DNA from: JAAFHB01 sp942493325
GTDB taxonomy: Bacteria > Bacteroidota > Bacteroidia > Bacteroidales > Prolixibacteraceae
Assembly: GCA_942493325.1 (NCBI GenBank)
Contig: OW818689.1
Span: forward strand, 1,798,001-1,862,000
Length of the DNA stretch: 64,000 nt
Reading direction: 5' to 3'
The notes under the pieces are model-generated. The model searched no databases and was not told where the DNA came from. It saw only the letters and a program-made list of their open reading frames with translations. Below, one piece after another: positions 9,709 through 18,423 of this stretch. The first letter of the stretch is position 1; each line of letters begins with the position of its first letter. The position numbers and the translations under genes are program-made.

Positions 9709-11784
9709 TTAACTATTTTTTTTCAATATTAAATCACCTTTCCTGTTTTCAAATTCGAATGAATATTCTTTTCCATTTCGGGAAAAATAAATGGAAATAT
9801 TCCCTGATTTATCTCTTGTTATTTTCTTTGAACCGGCGATGCTTTTGGCTTCCTGCATATTGGCCACGGGAAGGATAAGGGTTGCGGCGGTTGTTTTTTC
9901 GCTCAGGGTTTTAATTTCAGTATCAAAATAATCAATCCATGAAAAAACACTTGTTGCATTTATAAATTGAGAGGCATGTTTTCCCTGCTTAATTTCAAAG
10001 GGTTGTTCGATGAGTGGAATCAGGGCCATTTTGCCTTTCTTTCCCTCCAGAAAAACAAAATCATTTTTTATTTCGAAGGCGACTTCCGGATGAAAGCGGA
10101 TTTCAAGTTCCGATCCAGGATTTGCTTCCACCTCATCAAGGACCAGGGTGATTTCCGGCTTTTCCAAAACGACATGTCGGCGCCATTTTTTCAGTTCTTT
10201 ATTCGGATAAGCCTTTGTCGGATTCATAATTACATAGTCCCGAATATCCGATGTCCGAAATTCTTCAACTTTACCGCCAACCTCCAAATTCCATGGCTGT
10301 TTTCGCATTTTACCGCAAATTTGTTTCTCTCCATTTACAAATAAAACATTGTGTCCTATACTTGACGCCTGCGGATAATCGAATCGCACATCGTCAAAAT
10401 ATTTTTCATCGTAGCCCCCTTTTTTACCAATATCCTGGATAAAATATTCACCCTGCCAGTAAACGACAAAATGACCGACATCGAGGTGCCCGTGATGCGG
10501 GTCGTTGTTCATTCCTGCTTTCCCCGCTACCATTACTTTGTTTTGATCTTTAAAATCGCTGCGCATCACCCACCAGTCGATGGTTCTGAAATGAATGGAC
10601 GGATTTTCAGGAGCTTCAGCGATTACAGATGGTCTTGGCCAGATAATATCGAAAATATCATTCCCATTTCCCAAAAAATCATTCCGGTACCAGGCAGCAA
10701 CTTTATTGTTTGTTTCAGTAGCTAATTTATTGACCAGGTGAGTACTACCGACCAATCCAGCGCCGGAATCCTCAAAATTAAGCGATTGTCCTCCGGGAGT
10801 TGAGATGAAGAGCGGGAAAGTGACCGGATTGTTGTATAAGCGTTCGTTCTTAAACAGGTTGTATTTCGATTTGGTCAGTCGGTTCAGGGCATCTGCAAAA
10901 AAAGTTGATGTATGTATGCCATAATTCCAGTAACCACCGCCTTCCTGCCAACCTCCATCTACTCCCAACTCATTCAGCATGCTGTTGATACGGTTATATG
11001 ATTCGGCCACGATATCCGTTAATTGAGGATTTTCAGTCAACAACGCCAGACCCGTAAGTCCTACCCCTGAATTGCAGACTCCGCACCAGTTACACCGATA
11101 GGCACTCGCCCACCAGTGAAACTCATAATTACCCCTGACCCGGGTTACTACTTTTTCGATGAGTGCTCCGCGAATTCGATCGCGCTGAGCAATGTTGAGT
11201 CCCGGATACAGCCAATCATAAACGGCAGCCATTGTACGGGCAGCATCACCGTTGAAATGGTCGAAATTGAAATTTACCTGATCGTCGGGTACATTCCATG
11301 GCATAATTCGCGAATAGATGATCGGGAATTCATGAGCACGCTGAGTCCAGGTTGTCAGGTCACAAAATGCATCGGCAAATTCAAAGGCTTTGTCCGCGTA
11401 TTTCTGCTCCCCTGTCATTTGAAACATAAATGCCAGTGAAAACGCATTTTTCTGGGTGTTGTTGTAATATTTGGCATATCTGCCATCCGTATCGTATTCG
11501 GTCCATCCGGCACGGGTATTTTTTCCCTGAACCGGGATATTCCGATCAACCGGCATTTGCAGGTAAAGGTTACATTCGGCTTTCAGTTTTTCAAATATGT
11601 CCCTGCTTTCCGGATCATTTTTTATGCGTGTCAAAAGCGCAGGTTTTTCATTTTCACCAAAATACAAATACGGATGCTTTAAGGATCGGATCGAAACAGA
11701 CTGATCAATATCCTGTTTTGAAATTTGTGCAGACGCCGGAATAACAAGCCGGAAAATCACCAAAGCGGTAAGTACAATTTTCAT
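9709..11784 (-). CDS. DUF4962/heparinase II/III family lyase
   Basis: A 691-residue secreted protein. The frame is open to 11838, but the ATG at 11784 starts directly with the signal peptide MKIVLTALVIFRLVIPASAQ and leaves 47 bp to the upstream gene. The N-terminal part (HPYLYFGENEKPALLTRIKN, near residue 37) resembles the DUF4962 opening of many Bacteroidota heparinase-like enzymes. Next come RCNWCGVCNSG (Asn232), EGGGYWNYG (Tyr285) and DPHHGHLDVGHFV (His pair), giving the Asn, Tyr and His set with a 53-residue spacing. A long C-terminal beta-sandwich follows. It should act as a polysaccharide lyase on a uronate-containing glycan; substrate unknown. It is tightly spaced with the BNR_4 gene downstream. 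Confidence 0.85.
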   Translation of the reverse strand: MKIVLTALVIFRLVIPASAQISKQDIDQSVSIRSLKHPYLYFGENEKPALLTRIKNDPESRDIFEKLKAECNLYLQMPVDRNIPVQGKNTRAGWTEYDTDGRYAKYYNNTQKNAFSLAFMFQMTGEQKYADKAFEFADAFCDLTTWTQRAHEFPIIYSRIMPWNVPDDQVNFNFDHFNGDAARTMAAVYDWLYPGLNIAQRDRIRGALIEKVVTRVRGNYEFHWWASAYRCNWCGVCNSGVGLTGLALLTENPQLTDIVAESYNRINSMLNELGVDGGWQEGGGYWNYGIHTSTFFADALNRLTKSKYNLFKNERLYNNPVTFPLFISTPGGQSLNFEDSGAGLVGSTHLVNKLATETNNKVAAWYRNDFLGNGNDIFDIIWPRPSVIAEAPENPSIHFRTIDWWVMRSDFKDQNKVMVAGKAGMNNDPHHGHLDVGHFVVYWQGEYFIQDIGKKGGYDEKYFDDVRFDYPQASSIGHNVLFVNGEKQICGKMRKQPWNLEVGGKVEEFRTSDIRDYVIMNPTKAYPNKELKKWRRHVVLEKPEITLVLDEVEANPGSELEIRFHPEVAFEIKNDFVFLEGKKGKMALIPLIEQPFEIKQGKHASQFINATSVFSWIDYFDTEIKTLSEKTTAATLILPVANMQEAKSIAGSKKITRDKSGNISIYFSRNGKEYSFEFENRKGDLILKKNS

Positions 11785-11831
11785 TTTTTTAATCGCATTA
11801 AAGAAAAGGAATGTCCGCGAATGAGTAATTT

Positions 11832-13706
11832 TTACCATTTTGATAAAGGTTTGTTTACAAATTTAGCACTTCGGATTTCTTTTTCAGGAATGAGTAGAAC
11901 TTCAAGCGATTGTTTTGCATTAGCCGGCATTTCACATTCAAATCCAACCAGTATTGTTCCCGGATTAGGTGCGTCGTAGGTGGTTGTTGGGGCGGTTGAC
12001 CAGGATTTCATCCTGATTTTGGCCGAAGTATTGACTTTTAATACCAGTTTTTTACCGTCTTTAGTCAGTACAATGCTGTTTTTCCCAACTTTTGGGACAG
12101 CCGAAATTAACATCGTCCAGCGAACGGTTGCTGGTTTGTTGCCGGTTACAAGTTCGTCTCTTACAACTACAAATTTTTGGTCAACTATAGCTACTCCCCG
12201 TTTGGCAGAGGCCAGCTGGTTTTCGTAAACCGACGAAATATCTGATATAGCATACATAAAATCAGGCTGATCGGAGAATTGATCGATTTTGGCATAACCC
12301 TTCACCTGCTGCAATTGGTCGTTAACGGTCAGTGTGTTATGTACCCGGTTGGTTAACCTGAAAACAGTCCAACGCTGAGCATCCTGGGTGCGGCCAAATA
12401 ACGCGATTCCCTTTGATTCGAGCGATTCGTAATCCTGCATCCCAAAATCGGAAGCCCAGCGAATGCCATCGGCTTCCATGATGAATGAACCCACATCCAT
12501 GTGCCCGTGGTTGACCGATGGCGAACCGGCTTTGAATCCGACATAAATGGCATTCGGATCGGTCCACGAGGTGCGCATCATGGCAACAGGATTGGCTCCC
12601 TGTCCTTTCCATGCTTTTATCTTCGGTTCAGTTACTTTATCGAGCGGAAGGCTTTTACCCCAGATCATAACTGCAGGGAGCAAACGGTCGCGGGTAAAAC
12701 GTGAATAGTCGTCACGCTGCAGATATGTTTTTTCAACCCACAATTGTGAAGGATCGTTGTTCTTTTGAGCCAGCCAGAACATTGCAGGATTCAATCCGCC
12801 ACCGCTTCCCGCGTCACCCCAGTTGAAGCTGGGGCCGGTAACTCCGGTCATGTTCTGCAGAAATCCGGCGGTTTGCAGAAACCCGGGAGTTTTGTTCAGC
12901 CCGAAATCAGAATTAAAAGCAGTTTCGATGGCACTTAAAAACATGACATTGAACGAAGTACCGTAGCCCCAATAGCCATATCCTTCAGGATAACCACCAT
13001 CGGGTTTGTATTCGTCCATCGAAAGCGGAATTGAAGCGATTGCACGTTCAATGATATTTTGCGCCAGTCCGGGATGATCTTCAGCAACAGCCAAAGCTCC
13101 ATAGGTCATCCCTGCATTGCAAACCTGGTTCCAGTTATTGGATACCCGCAACCAGCTATTGTATTTGGGATCAAGTGAAGGGTAAATTCCCTTGTAAACA
13201 ATGGCATCGCGAATCGCTTTTTTTGATTCGCCCGATAATTTCGGGTAAAGCCAGTCATAACCAATGGCCATTGCCATGGTCATTTCACCCACATCAAGGA
13301 AATGTGAGGGATTCCAGTCACTGAATTTGGCAACGGCCAGCATTTCTTTTTCGCACCGGTCGAAATATTTTTGATCACCCGTCATTCTCCAGGCATACGA
13401 CAAATGAAAAATACGGCGCAACGCCTCACGTGATTTATCGAGCAACCGCCGCCCGATCTGGATGCGTTCAACTGCAGGCAAATCAATAATTCTGTCACAT
13501 TCCACCAGGATAGTTTCATGCATTTTTTTCCAGGTCGGATTTTCAGCAATCGATTGCACAATCTGGCGTTCTTCACCATTGAGCAATAAAATACGTGGAT
13601 GCTGTTTTTCGGTAATGGTTTGCACAGAAATGGATTGCTGCGCAAAGCTGATGCCGAAGAAACAGGTCAGTAATAAAATGATTAGCGTATTTTTAAAGTA
13701 ATTCAT
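11832..13706 (-). CDS. Heparinase II/III family lyase (FxDWNPSH subgroup)
   Basis: A 624-residue secreted protein. The ATG at 13706 is preferred over the upstream frame start at 13763 because the signal peptide MNYFKNTLIILLLTCFFGIS begins there. Motifs in order: FSDWNPSHFLDVGEM (about 128), SNNWNQVCNAGM (Asn191), YPEGYGYWGYGTS (Tyr245, 54 residues later), NWGDAGSGGG (about 300) and VNHGHMDVGSF in the beta-sandwich. The same order and spacing occur in the proteins at 1-1851 and 16449-18344, so the three are paralogues of one subgroup. Catalysis by beta-elimination is expected from the retained Asn, Tyr and His. The neighbouring gene at 9709 starts 47 bp downstream and is likely co-transcribed. 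Confidence 0.87.
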   Translation of the reverse strand: MNYFKNTLIILLLTCFFGISFAQQSISVQTITEKQHPRILLLNGEERQIVQSIAENPTWKKMHETILVECDRIIDLPAVERIQIGRRLLDKSREALRRIFHLSYAWRMTGDQKYFDRCEKEMLAVAKFSDWNPSHFLDVGEMTMAMAIGYDWLYPKLSGESKKAIRDAIVYKGIYPSLDPKYNSWLRVSNNWNQVCNAGMTYGALAVAEDHPGLAQNIIERAIASIPLSMDEYKPDGGYPEGYGYWGYGTSFNVMFLSAIETAFNSDFGLNKTPGFLQTAGFLQNMTGVTGPSFNWGDAGSGGGLNPAMFWLAQKNNDPSQLWVEKTYLQRDDYSRFTRDRLLPAVMIWGKSLPLDKVTEPKIKAWKGQGANPVAMMRTSWTDPNAIYVGFKAGSPSVNHGHMDVGSFIMEADGIRWASDFGMQDYESLESKGIALFGRTQDAQRWTVFRLTNRVHNTLTVNDQLQQVKGYAKIDQFSDQPDFMYAISDISSVYENQLASAKRGVAIVDQKFVVVRDELVTGNKPATVRWTMLISAVPKVGKNSIVLTKDGKKLVLKVNTSAKIRMKSWSTAPTTTYDAPNPGTILVGFECEMPANAKQSLEVLLIPEKEIRSAKFVNKPLSKW

Positions 13707-13763
13707 GTGCTTATGTTGAGGTTTTAAATGTTTATTGTTTGGATCCTTTTGATTATTAGGCAA

Positions 13764-14048
13764 CTACAGTATTATTCAAAATTTTAATCCTACTTGCTTA
13801 ACCCCCAAAATATTTCGAGGTCATTTTTTGCGGCGCATACAGCATTCTCTTTTCAATTATGGTTTGCAGATGCGCCTTGTTTCTTTTTTTCATTTTCCCC
13901 GGGTTACGTCGTTCCTCCTCACCCGGGGTTATTCAGATTTGACTCCTTCGGAGTCTTTTTGCATTGACTCATATTCAAAGATCAACTGATCAAAATCTTC
14001 TCTCTACCTAACTCGCTTCCCTGTTTTGGGGAAGGGGTGGGGATGAGA
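13764..14048. repeat. Intergenic stretch with hairpin-forming repeat sequences
   Basis: The spacer between the PL8 gene and the heparinase at 11832 contains no plausible gene. It holds two clear palindromes. CCCCGGGT (13897-13904) pairs perfectly with ACCCGGGG (13921-13928) around a 16-nt loop. GACTCC-TTC-GGAGTC (13941-13955) is followed by TTTTT, which looks like a plus-strand terminator although all neighbouring genes are on the minus strand. The segment 14021-14045 (GGGGAAGGGGTGGGGATGAG) resembles purine-rich intergenic repeats seen in many bacterial genomes. This looks like an insertion of repetitive extragenic DNA. Confidence 0.5.
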
Positions 14049-16202
14049 CTATAATTCTATTGTTACACTTTTTCCGGCATATACAGTCCGGGGTAAGGTG
14101 ACCGCTATTTCACTCATGCCTTTCTCCATATTCCAGGAAGATTTGAAATCAGTTCCGCTCTTTTCGATCTTTGCAGTTACCGTGAGGTGGATTTTGCCAA
14201 GTTTGCGTGACGGATCAGCCACCGAAATTTGTTTTACCGCCGAACCATCAGTTTTCACCATCACCACTCCCGGACTATCCATCCCGATTTTCAGATTTTC
14301 AGAAACCTGAATTTCACCTGAAGTATAGAAGACCGCCTGGCAAATACTTAATCCGGTATGATTGACTGCCTGTAATTCACTGGTATTGGACAGGATCTTA
14401 ATGTTCCGGTCTGATTGACTTTCCATCTCCTTTTCGGTGGTTGCAGGAACGACAATGTATTGATAACTTGCATTGTTTGGCTGTTGTCCATGGTCGATCC
14501 AAAGTTTAAAGACATCCATGCTGATTTCGGTTTTGGGTGAATCAGACTGCCGGTTAACTTTGTACCAGCTTCCGGTTTGAGGCTGATCCGACAGGAACAA
14601 CTTTTGCTGCTCAGGAAACAGGTAACCAATACCGTCGTGATAGACCCACCTGACATTTTCAAGCGGTTGTTCTCCCTGTTTAAAAACAGATTTTTCATTT
14701 CCTTTCATGACTGTCACCTTACCTTTCAAAAGGCATTGGTTTAAGGTTGTGACTACCGGCAATTTTGACCCGGCTGTAATACCTGTTCCCAGGCAGACAT
14801 ATTCCTTATCGAAGAAAAACCACGATTTTTTTGCCTTCAATGGATCGTGGGGGCTTTTAAAGTCGAAAACCACGGCACCATATTTGCCATCGGTTACCGC
14901 ACCAACGAATTCGGTCAGACCGTCTTTCTGGATTTCCTTTTCGGAAGGAAGTTCAGGTTTTTGAACAACCGTAGTTCCTGGAATTTTCTGCCAGTCGTAT
15001 ACCGGGGCCATATTCGTGTATTCGTCGCCTGTTAAGGATATGTAATTGGTGCCATCGCCCCGGTGGTGGTTCATCAGTCCTTCACTGTTGTATGGTTCTT
15101 CCATGTTGCGGTTCCGGATCGAATGCATCCGGACTGAAGTAAAAAATTCCGGCCGCTGGAAGGAGAAATACTCGGTTTGCCAGAAGAATTTTCCGAATGA
15201 TGAGGTGGACTTAAGCTCATCCTTTCTGATTTTCACAATCTCTTCCAGCTCAGCCTTCCTGTAATCGGTTGTTTTCAGCAATCGTTCCGGAGTCCTTGTA
15301 CTCATGGCCTGATGCCGATCCGAACGGGTAATGTCACGGTTTTTTGTTCCCGGGTCATCGTATTTCCCGTAAACCATTTGTTTGCAAATTCCGTCGAGGT
15401 AATAATCAACGAGTTGCTGAAGTGGTTTTTCGGAAAATTGATACCTGGTTCCTGCTACAAAAGCTGCCCATTCGGCAAATGCATCGGCATAGCCCAATCC
15501 GTACGAAAGAGTATTGTTGACGCGGTCTTCGCGGTGATGAAAGCTGAAGTCGTGCTGCATCCCGCGTTGGCCCGTATTAAACCTGATTTCGCCCTCGATA
15601 ATCCGGATGACTTCGCCAAACTGAGTTTCGTCGCGTTTGAAAAGTAAGGTTTTTGCCAGAATACCTGCGATTTTGATGCGATCGCCACTGGGGCGGGCCC
15701 CTGAAGCATTCAGGTGGGCGCGGCCAACCATCGGCAGTGTCTTTTCTATTTGCTCTTTGGTGAGGTCGGTATCCATAATCAGTAAGACTGAAACCAGGGC
15801 AGTTGGTGTACCTATCTGGTTGTGCCACCAGTTCTGGCAGATGAAATCGTTGGCCAGCCAGTAACCCAATGCCGAATAGAGAACCTGTTTTAATTTTTTA
15901 TCGCCCTGCAGTTTCGTGCCTTTCTTTTTGTAAGCCCGGCTTAATTCCACGAGATTACCCAGGTGTTCTGCATGCTGAAACCCGGTATTCGAAACATCAG
16001 CATAATCGATACCGGGCCAGGTTCCGTCCGGGCGAAGAGTAACCATCAGTTCTCTGACCCGCGATTCATCCACTGCCGGGGCCATGAGCTCAGCAATCAC
16101 TTTTTTCCTGAGAAGTTCCATATCCGGATTTACTTTGGCAACCGAAGCCTGAACCTGGATGAGTCCCAAAACAAGGACCATTGTTAAGATGAGATTTTTC
16201 AT
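14049..16202 (-). CDS. PL8 family polysaccharide lyase (chondroitin/hyaluronate lyase-like)
   Basis: A 717-residue secreted enzyme (signal peptide MKNLILTMVLVLGLIQVQAS). The PL8 architecture is clear: an alpha/alpha toroid, then a supersandwich. Visible motifs are CQNWWHNQIGTP (Asn128), GMQHDFSFHHRED (His217, His222-223), LSYGLGYADAF (Tyr234), NRDITRSD (Arg289, Arg293) and PYNSEGLMNHHRGDGTNY (Glu374). The Tyr, Arg, Arg and Glu numbers almost coincide with those of Pedobacter chondroitin AC lyase (Tyr234, Arg288, Arg292, Glu371). Compared with the classic QHxxxxYTGxYG pattern, about eight residues separate His217 from the Tyr loop, so the catalytic His might instead be one of the two in FHHRED. 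PL8 enzymes cleave chondroitin sulfate, hyaluronan or xanthan by beta-elimination. No lyase gene directly overlaps it; its spacers on both sides contain repeats. Confidence 0.9.
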   Translation of the reverse strand: MKNLILTMVLVLGLIQVQASVAKVNPDMELLRKKVIAELMAPAVDESRVRELMVTLRPDGTWPGIDYADVSNTGFQHAEHLGNLVELSRAYKKKGTKLQGDKKLKQVLYSALGYWLANDFICQNWWHNQIGTPTALVSVLLIMDTDLTKEQIEKTLPMVGRAHLNASGARPSGDRIKIAGILAKTLLFKRDETQFGEVIRIIEGEIRFNTGQRGMQHDFSFHHREDRVNNTLSYGLGYADAFAEWAAFVAGTRYQFSEKPLQQLVDYYLDGICKQMVYGKYDDPGTKNRDITRSDRHQAMSTRTPERLLKTTDYRKAELEEIVKIRKDELKSTSSFGKFFWQTEYFSFQRPEFFTSVRMHSIRNRNMEEPYNSEGLMNHHRGDGTNYISLTGDEYTNMAPVYDWQKIPGTTVVQKPELPSEKEIQKDGLTEFVGAVTDGKYGAVVFDFKSPHDPLKAKKSWFFFDKEYVCLGTGITAGSKLPVVTTLNQCLLKGKVTVMKGNEKSVFKQGEQPLENVRWVYHDGIGYLFPEQQKLFLSDQPQTGSWYKVNRQSDSPKTEISMDVFKLWIDHGQQPNNASYQYIVVPATTEKEMESQSDRNIKILSNTSELQAVNHTGLSICQAVFYTSGEIQVSENLKIGMDSPGVVMVKTDGSAVKQISVADPSRKLGKIHLTVTAKIEKSGTDFKSSWNMEKGMSEIAVTLPRTVYAGKSVTIEL

Positions 16203-16448
16203 TCCTGATGTATATTGAATATTAACTTTTATCTACTGACAGCGAAATATTCCGGCATTTAACTTATTCCAAATATGATATTATCTTCCCTAAAAAGGAT
16301 TCATTCCCGATTAATCAGCAAAATAAAAAACGTTGAAAAAATCCCTGCACAGTTAGTTCACCTCGTAAAAATAGAACAAATATCTGTTTCTATTCCTATT
16401 GACCATTGATCCTTGTCTATTGATCCTTGTACACTGATCATTGATCAT
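16203..16448. other. Intergenic spacer with short direct repeats
   Basis: No gene is visible. Near 16396-16445 the motif ATTGATCCTTGT occurs twice and is followed by two TGATCATTGATCAT-like palindromic copies. It may hold the promoter of the PL8 gene on the minus strand, but no convincing -33/-7 pair stands out. Confidence 0.3.
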
Positions 16449-18344
16449 TTATAATTCCTTTCCCGATAACCGCACACTGAATATTCCTTCTCCATCTTTT
16501 ACCAGGTAAGCGGGAAGACGGATTTCAATCCGCTTCAAACCGCCAATCTTTCGGTCAAGATAAAAGGGTGGCGGGTCAAGAGAAATTACTGAAAGCCCCA
16601 ATTCGGGATGCGCCAGGTTTTCCAGTTTCAACTCTTTTCCATTCTGCCGAAGCACTGCCCCTCCCTTTACAATTTCCACATCGGCAGTTGTCATCATTTG
16701 CCAGGTCAGACTTTTCGTCGAATCATTGATTGAAAATTTATCCTCAACAAGAATTGAACGGCCATTTTCCTTCACAAACCGTCTGCTTGCTTTTTTGAGA
16801 TTATCACCATAAACAGCCGTCATGTCAAAGGTGGCTTCCGGATGATTACCATCCGTAAAATTGGTTAACGCTGCAAATCCATTGTTCACAAACAATGCAT
16901 TATTTATTGTGACTGTACTGTGCCCGAAATTGTTTTTGGTAAGTAACGTCCATCGCTGGCAATCCTGGCAACTCCCCCATAAATCGAAACCGGTCTGTTC
17001 AATCTCATTATAACTCTGATTTCCCGGATCGATAGCCCAACGGACGCCATCGAGTTCAAACAAAAACGATCCCGCATCCATATTTCCATGGCTGGTTGTA
17101 GCTTTTCCACCTTTACCACCGAAGTAATAGTTGCCCGGATCATTGGCACCTCCGCGGAAGATCACAATAGGATTAATCCCATCGCCTTTCCAGGCCAACG
17201 GAAGCGTTGTTTCTTTTTTGGGCTGAAATTCAGATAACCACACAAGTCCTGCACCTGCCAGGCGTGATAACTTACCCATGTCTTCAGGTTTCTGCATAAA
17301 TTCATCCTTTTCGAAATAGATCGGATTGCCCGTACGTGAAGCAAACCACGCGAGAGTGATATCACCTCCCTCATCATCTTTATCACCACAATCGGCATAG
17401 TTGAAATACCAGCCTGAAGGGGCTACGCTGAGCAGTCTGAAATCAGCACTTTTCATAAATGCGGGGTAATTGGCCAGGCCAAAGTCGGTACCGAAAGCAC
17501 TAGTCAGCATCGACGAAGTAATCACAGAAAAACTTGTTCCATAATCCCAGTAAGTTGAACCTTCAGGGTAAACGCCATCGGGATAATATTCCTGGAGGGC
17601 ATATGGCATTCCATCAAGTGAGCGCGCAATGGTTTTAGCGGCAAGTTCCGGATCCTTATCGGCTATTGCAATCGAAGCGGCGATCATACCTCCGTTACAA
17701 ACCTGGTTCCAGTTATTGGTACCTTTGATTGCGCCCAATCCCTTTCCTGCATAACTGGGCTTTATTCCTTTTTCGATCAGCGATTCAAGGGCCAGGTCAA
17801 CCGTCTTTTTGGGTAAATCCTTTCCTGTCCAGTCAACTGCAATTGCAACTGCCATCGACATTTCAGCCACATCCAGATAATGGGAAGGATTCCAGTCCGT
17901 GAAATTGCACACGGCCGTCACTTCATCATTGATTCGCTTAAGCAGGATGGAGGTTTTCTCCATCCGGTAAAGCATTGAAAGGATATTCATCCGGTACAGC
18001 ATTTCACGCGATGTACCGAGTAACCTGCGCCCTTCCATCTTTCGTGTCAACAGAGGTTTGGACTGAATCTCGACTGCATTCAGCTTTAAGGCTTCAAAAT
18101 AGTTTCTAACTACGGGATCAGATTTGATTTTTTGCTTTAAAACACTTTCAATTGTGGAATTCAACACCAGCCGGGGCTGCGATTTACGCAGATTTTTCTT
18201 CAGATACTCAACCGTCATTGGATTGTCCAGCTTTTTCAATTCTTTTTCTTCAGACGAAGGATTGCTCGCCCTGGCCAGAGTTGTAAAAGTTATTAAAAAT
18301 ACAAGGCACACCAGGCTTGTTAAAAAACTGATTTTACTTTTCAT
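16449..18344 (-). CDS. Heparinase II/III family lyase (FxDWNPSH subgroup)
   Basis: A 631-residue secreted protein with signal peptide MKSKISFLTSLVCLVFLITF. Motifs: RRLLGTSREMLYRMNILSM (about 106), FTDWNPSHYLDVAEM (148), TNNWNQVCNGGM (Asn211), YPEGSTYWDYGTS (Tyr265), NYADCGDKDDEGG and TSHGNMDAGSFLFELDG (His in the beta-sandwich). The 54-residue Asn-Tyr spacing is conserved. It is the most N-terminally extended of the three paralogues (others at 1 and 11832), with an extra charged stretch before the first helix. The expected activity is beta-eliminative cleavage of an acidic glycan, perhaps on oligosaccharides. The PL12 gene upstream ends 79 bp away. Confidence 0.87.
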   Translation of the reverse strand: MKSKISFLTSLVCLVFLITFTTLARASNPSSEEKELKKLDNPMTVEYLKKNLRKSQPRLVLNSTIESVLKQKIKSDPVVRNYFEALKLNAVEIQSKPLLTRKMEGRRLLGTSREMLYRMNILSMLYRMEKTSILLKRINDEVTAVCNFTDWNPSHYLDVAEMSMAVAIAVDWTGKDLPKKTVDLALESLIEKGIKPSYAGKGLGAIKGTNNWNQVCNGGMIAASIAIADKDPELAAKTIARSLDGMPYALQEYYPDGVYPEGSTYWDYGTSFSVITSSMLTSAFGTDFGLANYPAFMKSADFRLLSVAPSGWYFNYADCGDKDDEGGDITLAWFASRTGNPIYFEKDEFMQKPEDMGKLSRLAGAGLVWLSEFQPKKETTLPLAWKGDGINPIVIFRGGANDPGNYYFGGKGGKATTSHGNMDAGSFLFELDGVRWAIDPGNQSYNEIEQTGFDLWGSCQDCQRWTLLTKNNFGHSTVTINNALFVNNGFAALTNFTDGNHPEATFDMTAVYGDNLKKASRRFVKENGRSILVEDKFSINDSTKSLTWQMMTTADVEIVKGGAVLRQNGKELKLENLAHPELGLSVISLDPPPFYLDRKIGGLKRIEIRLPAYLVKDGEGIFSVRLSGKEL

Positions 18345-18423
18345 GAATCTGATTTTTATTTTGCATTAATGATTATTCAATATGTTACAGGCTTCCGTTT
18401 TTAAACGCTGCTGTTGATTTGCA

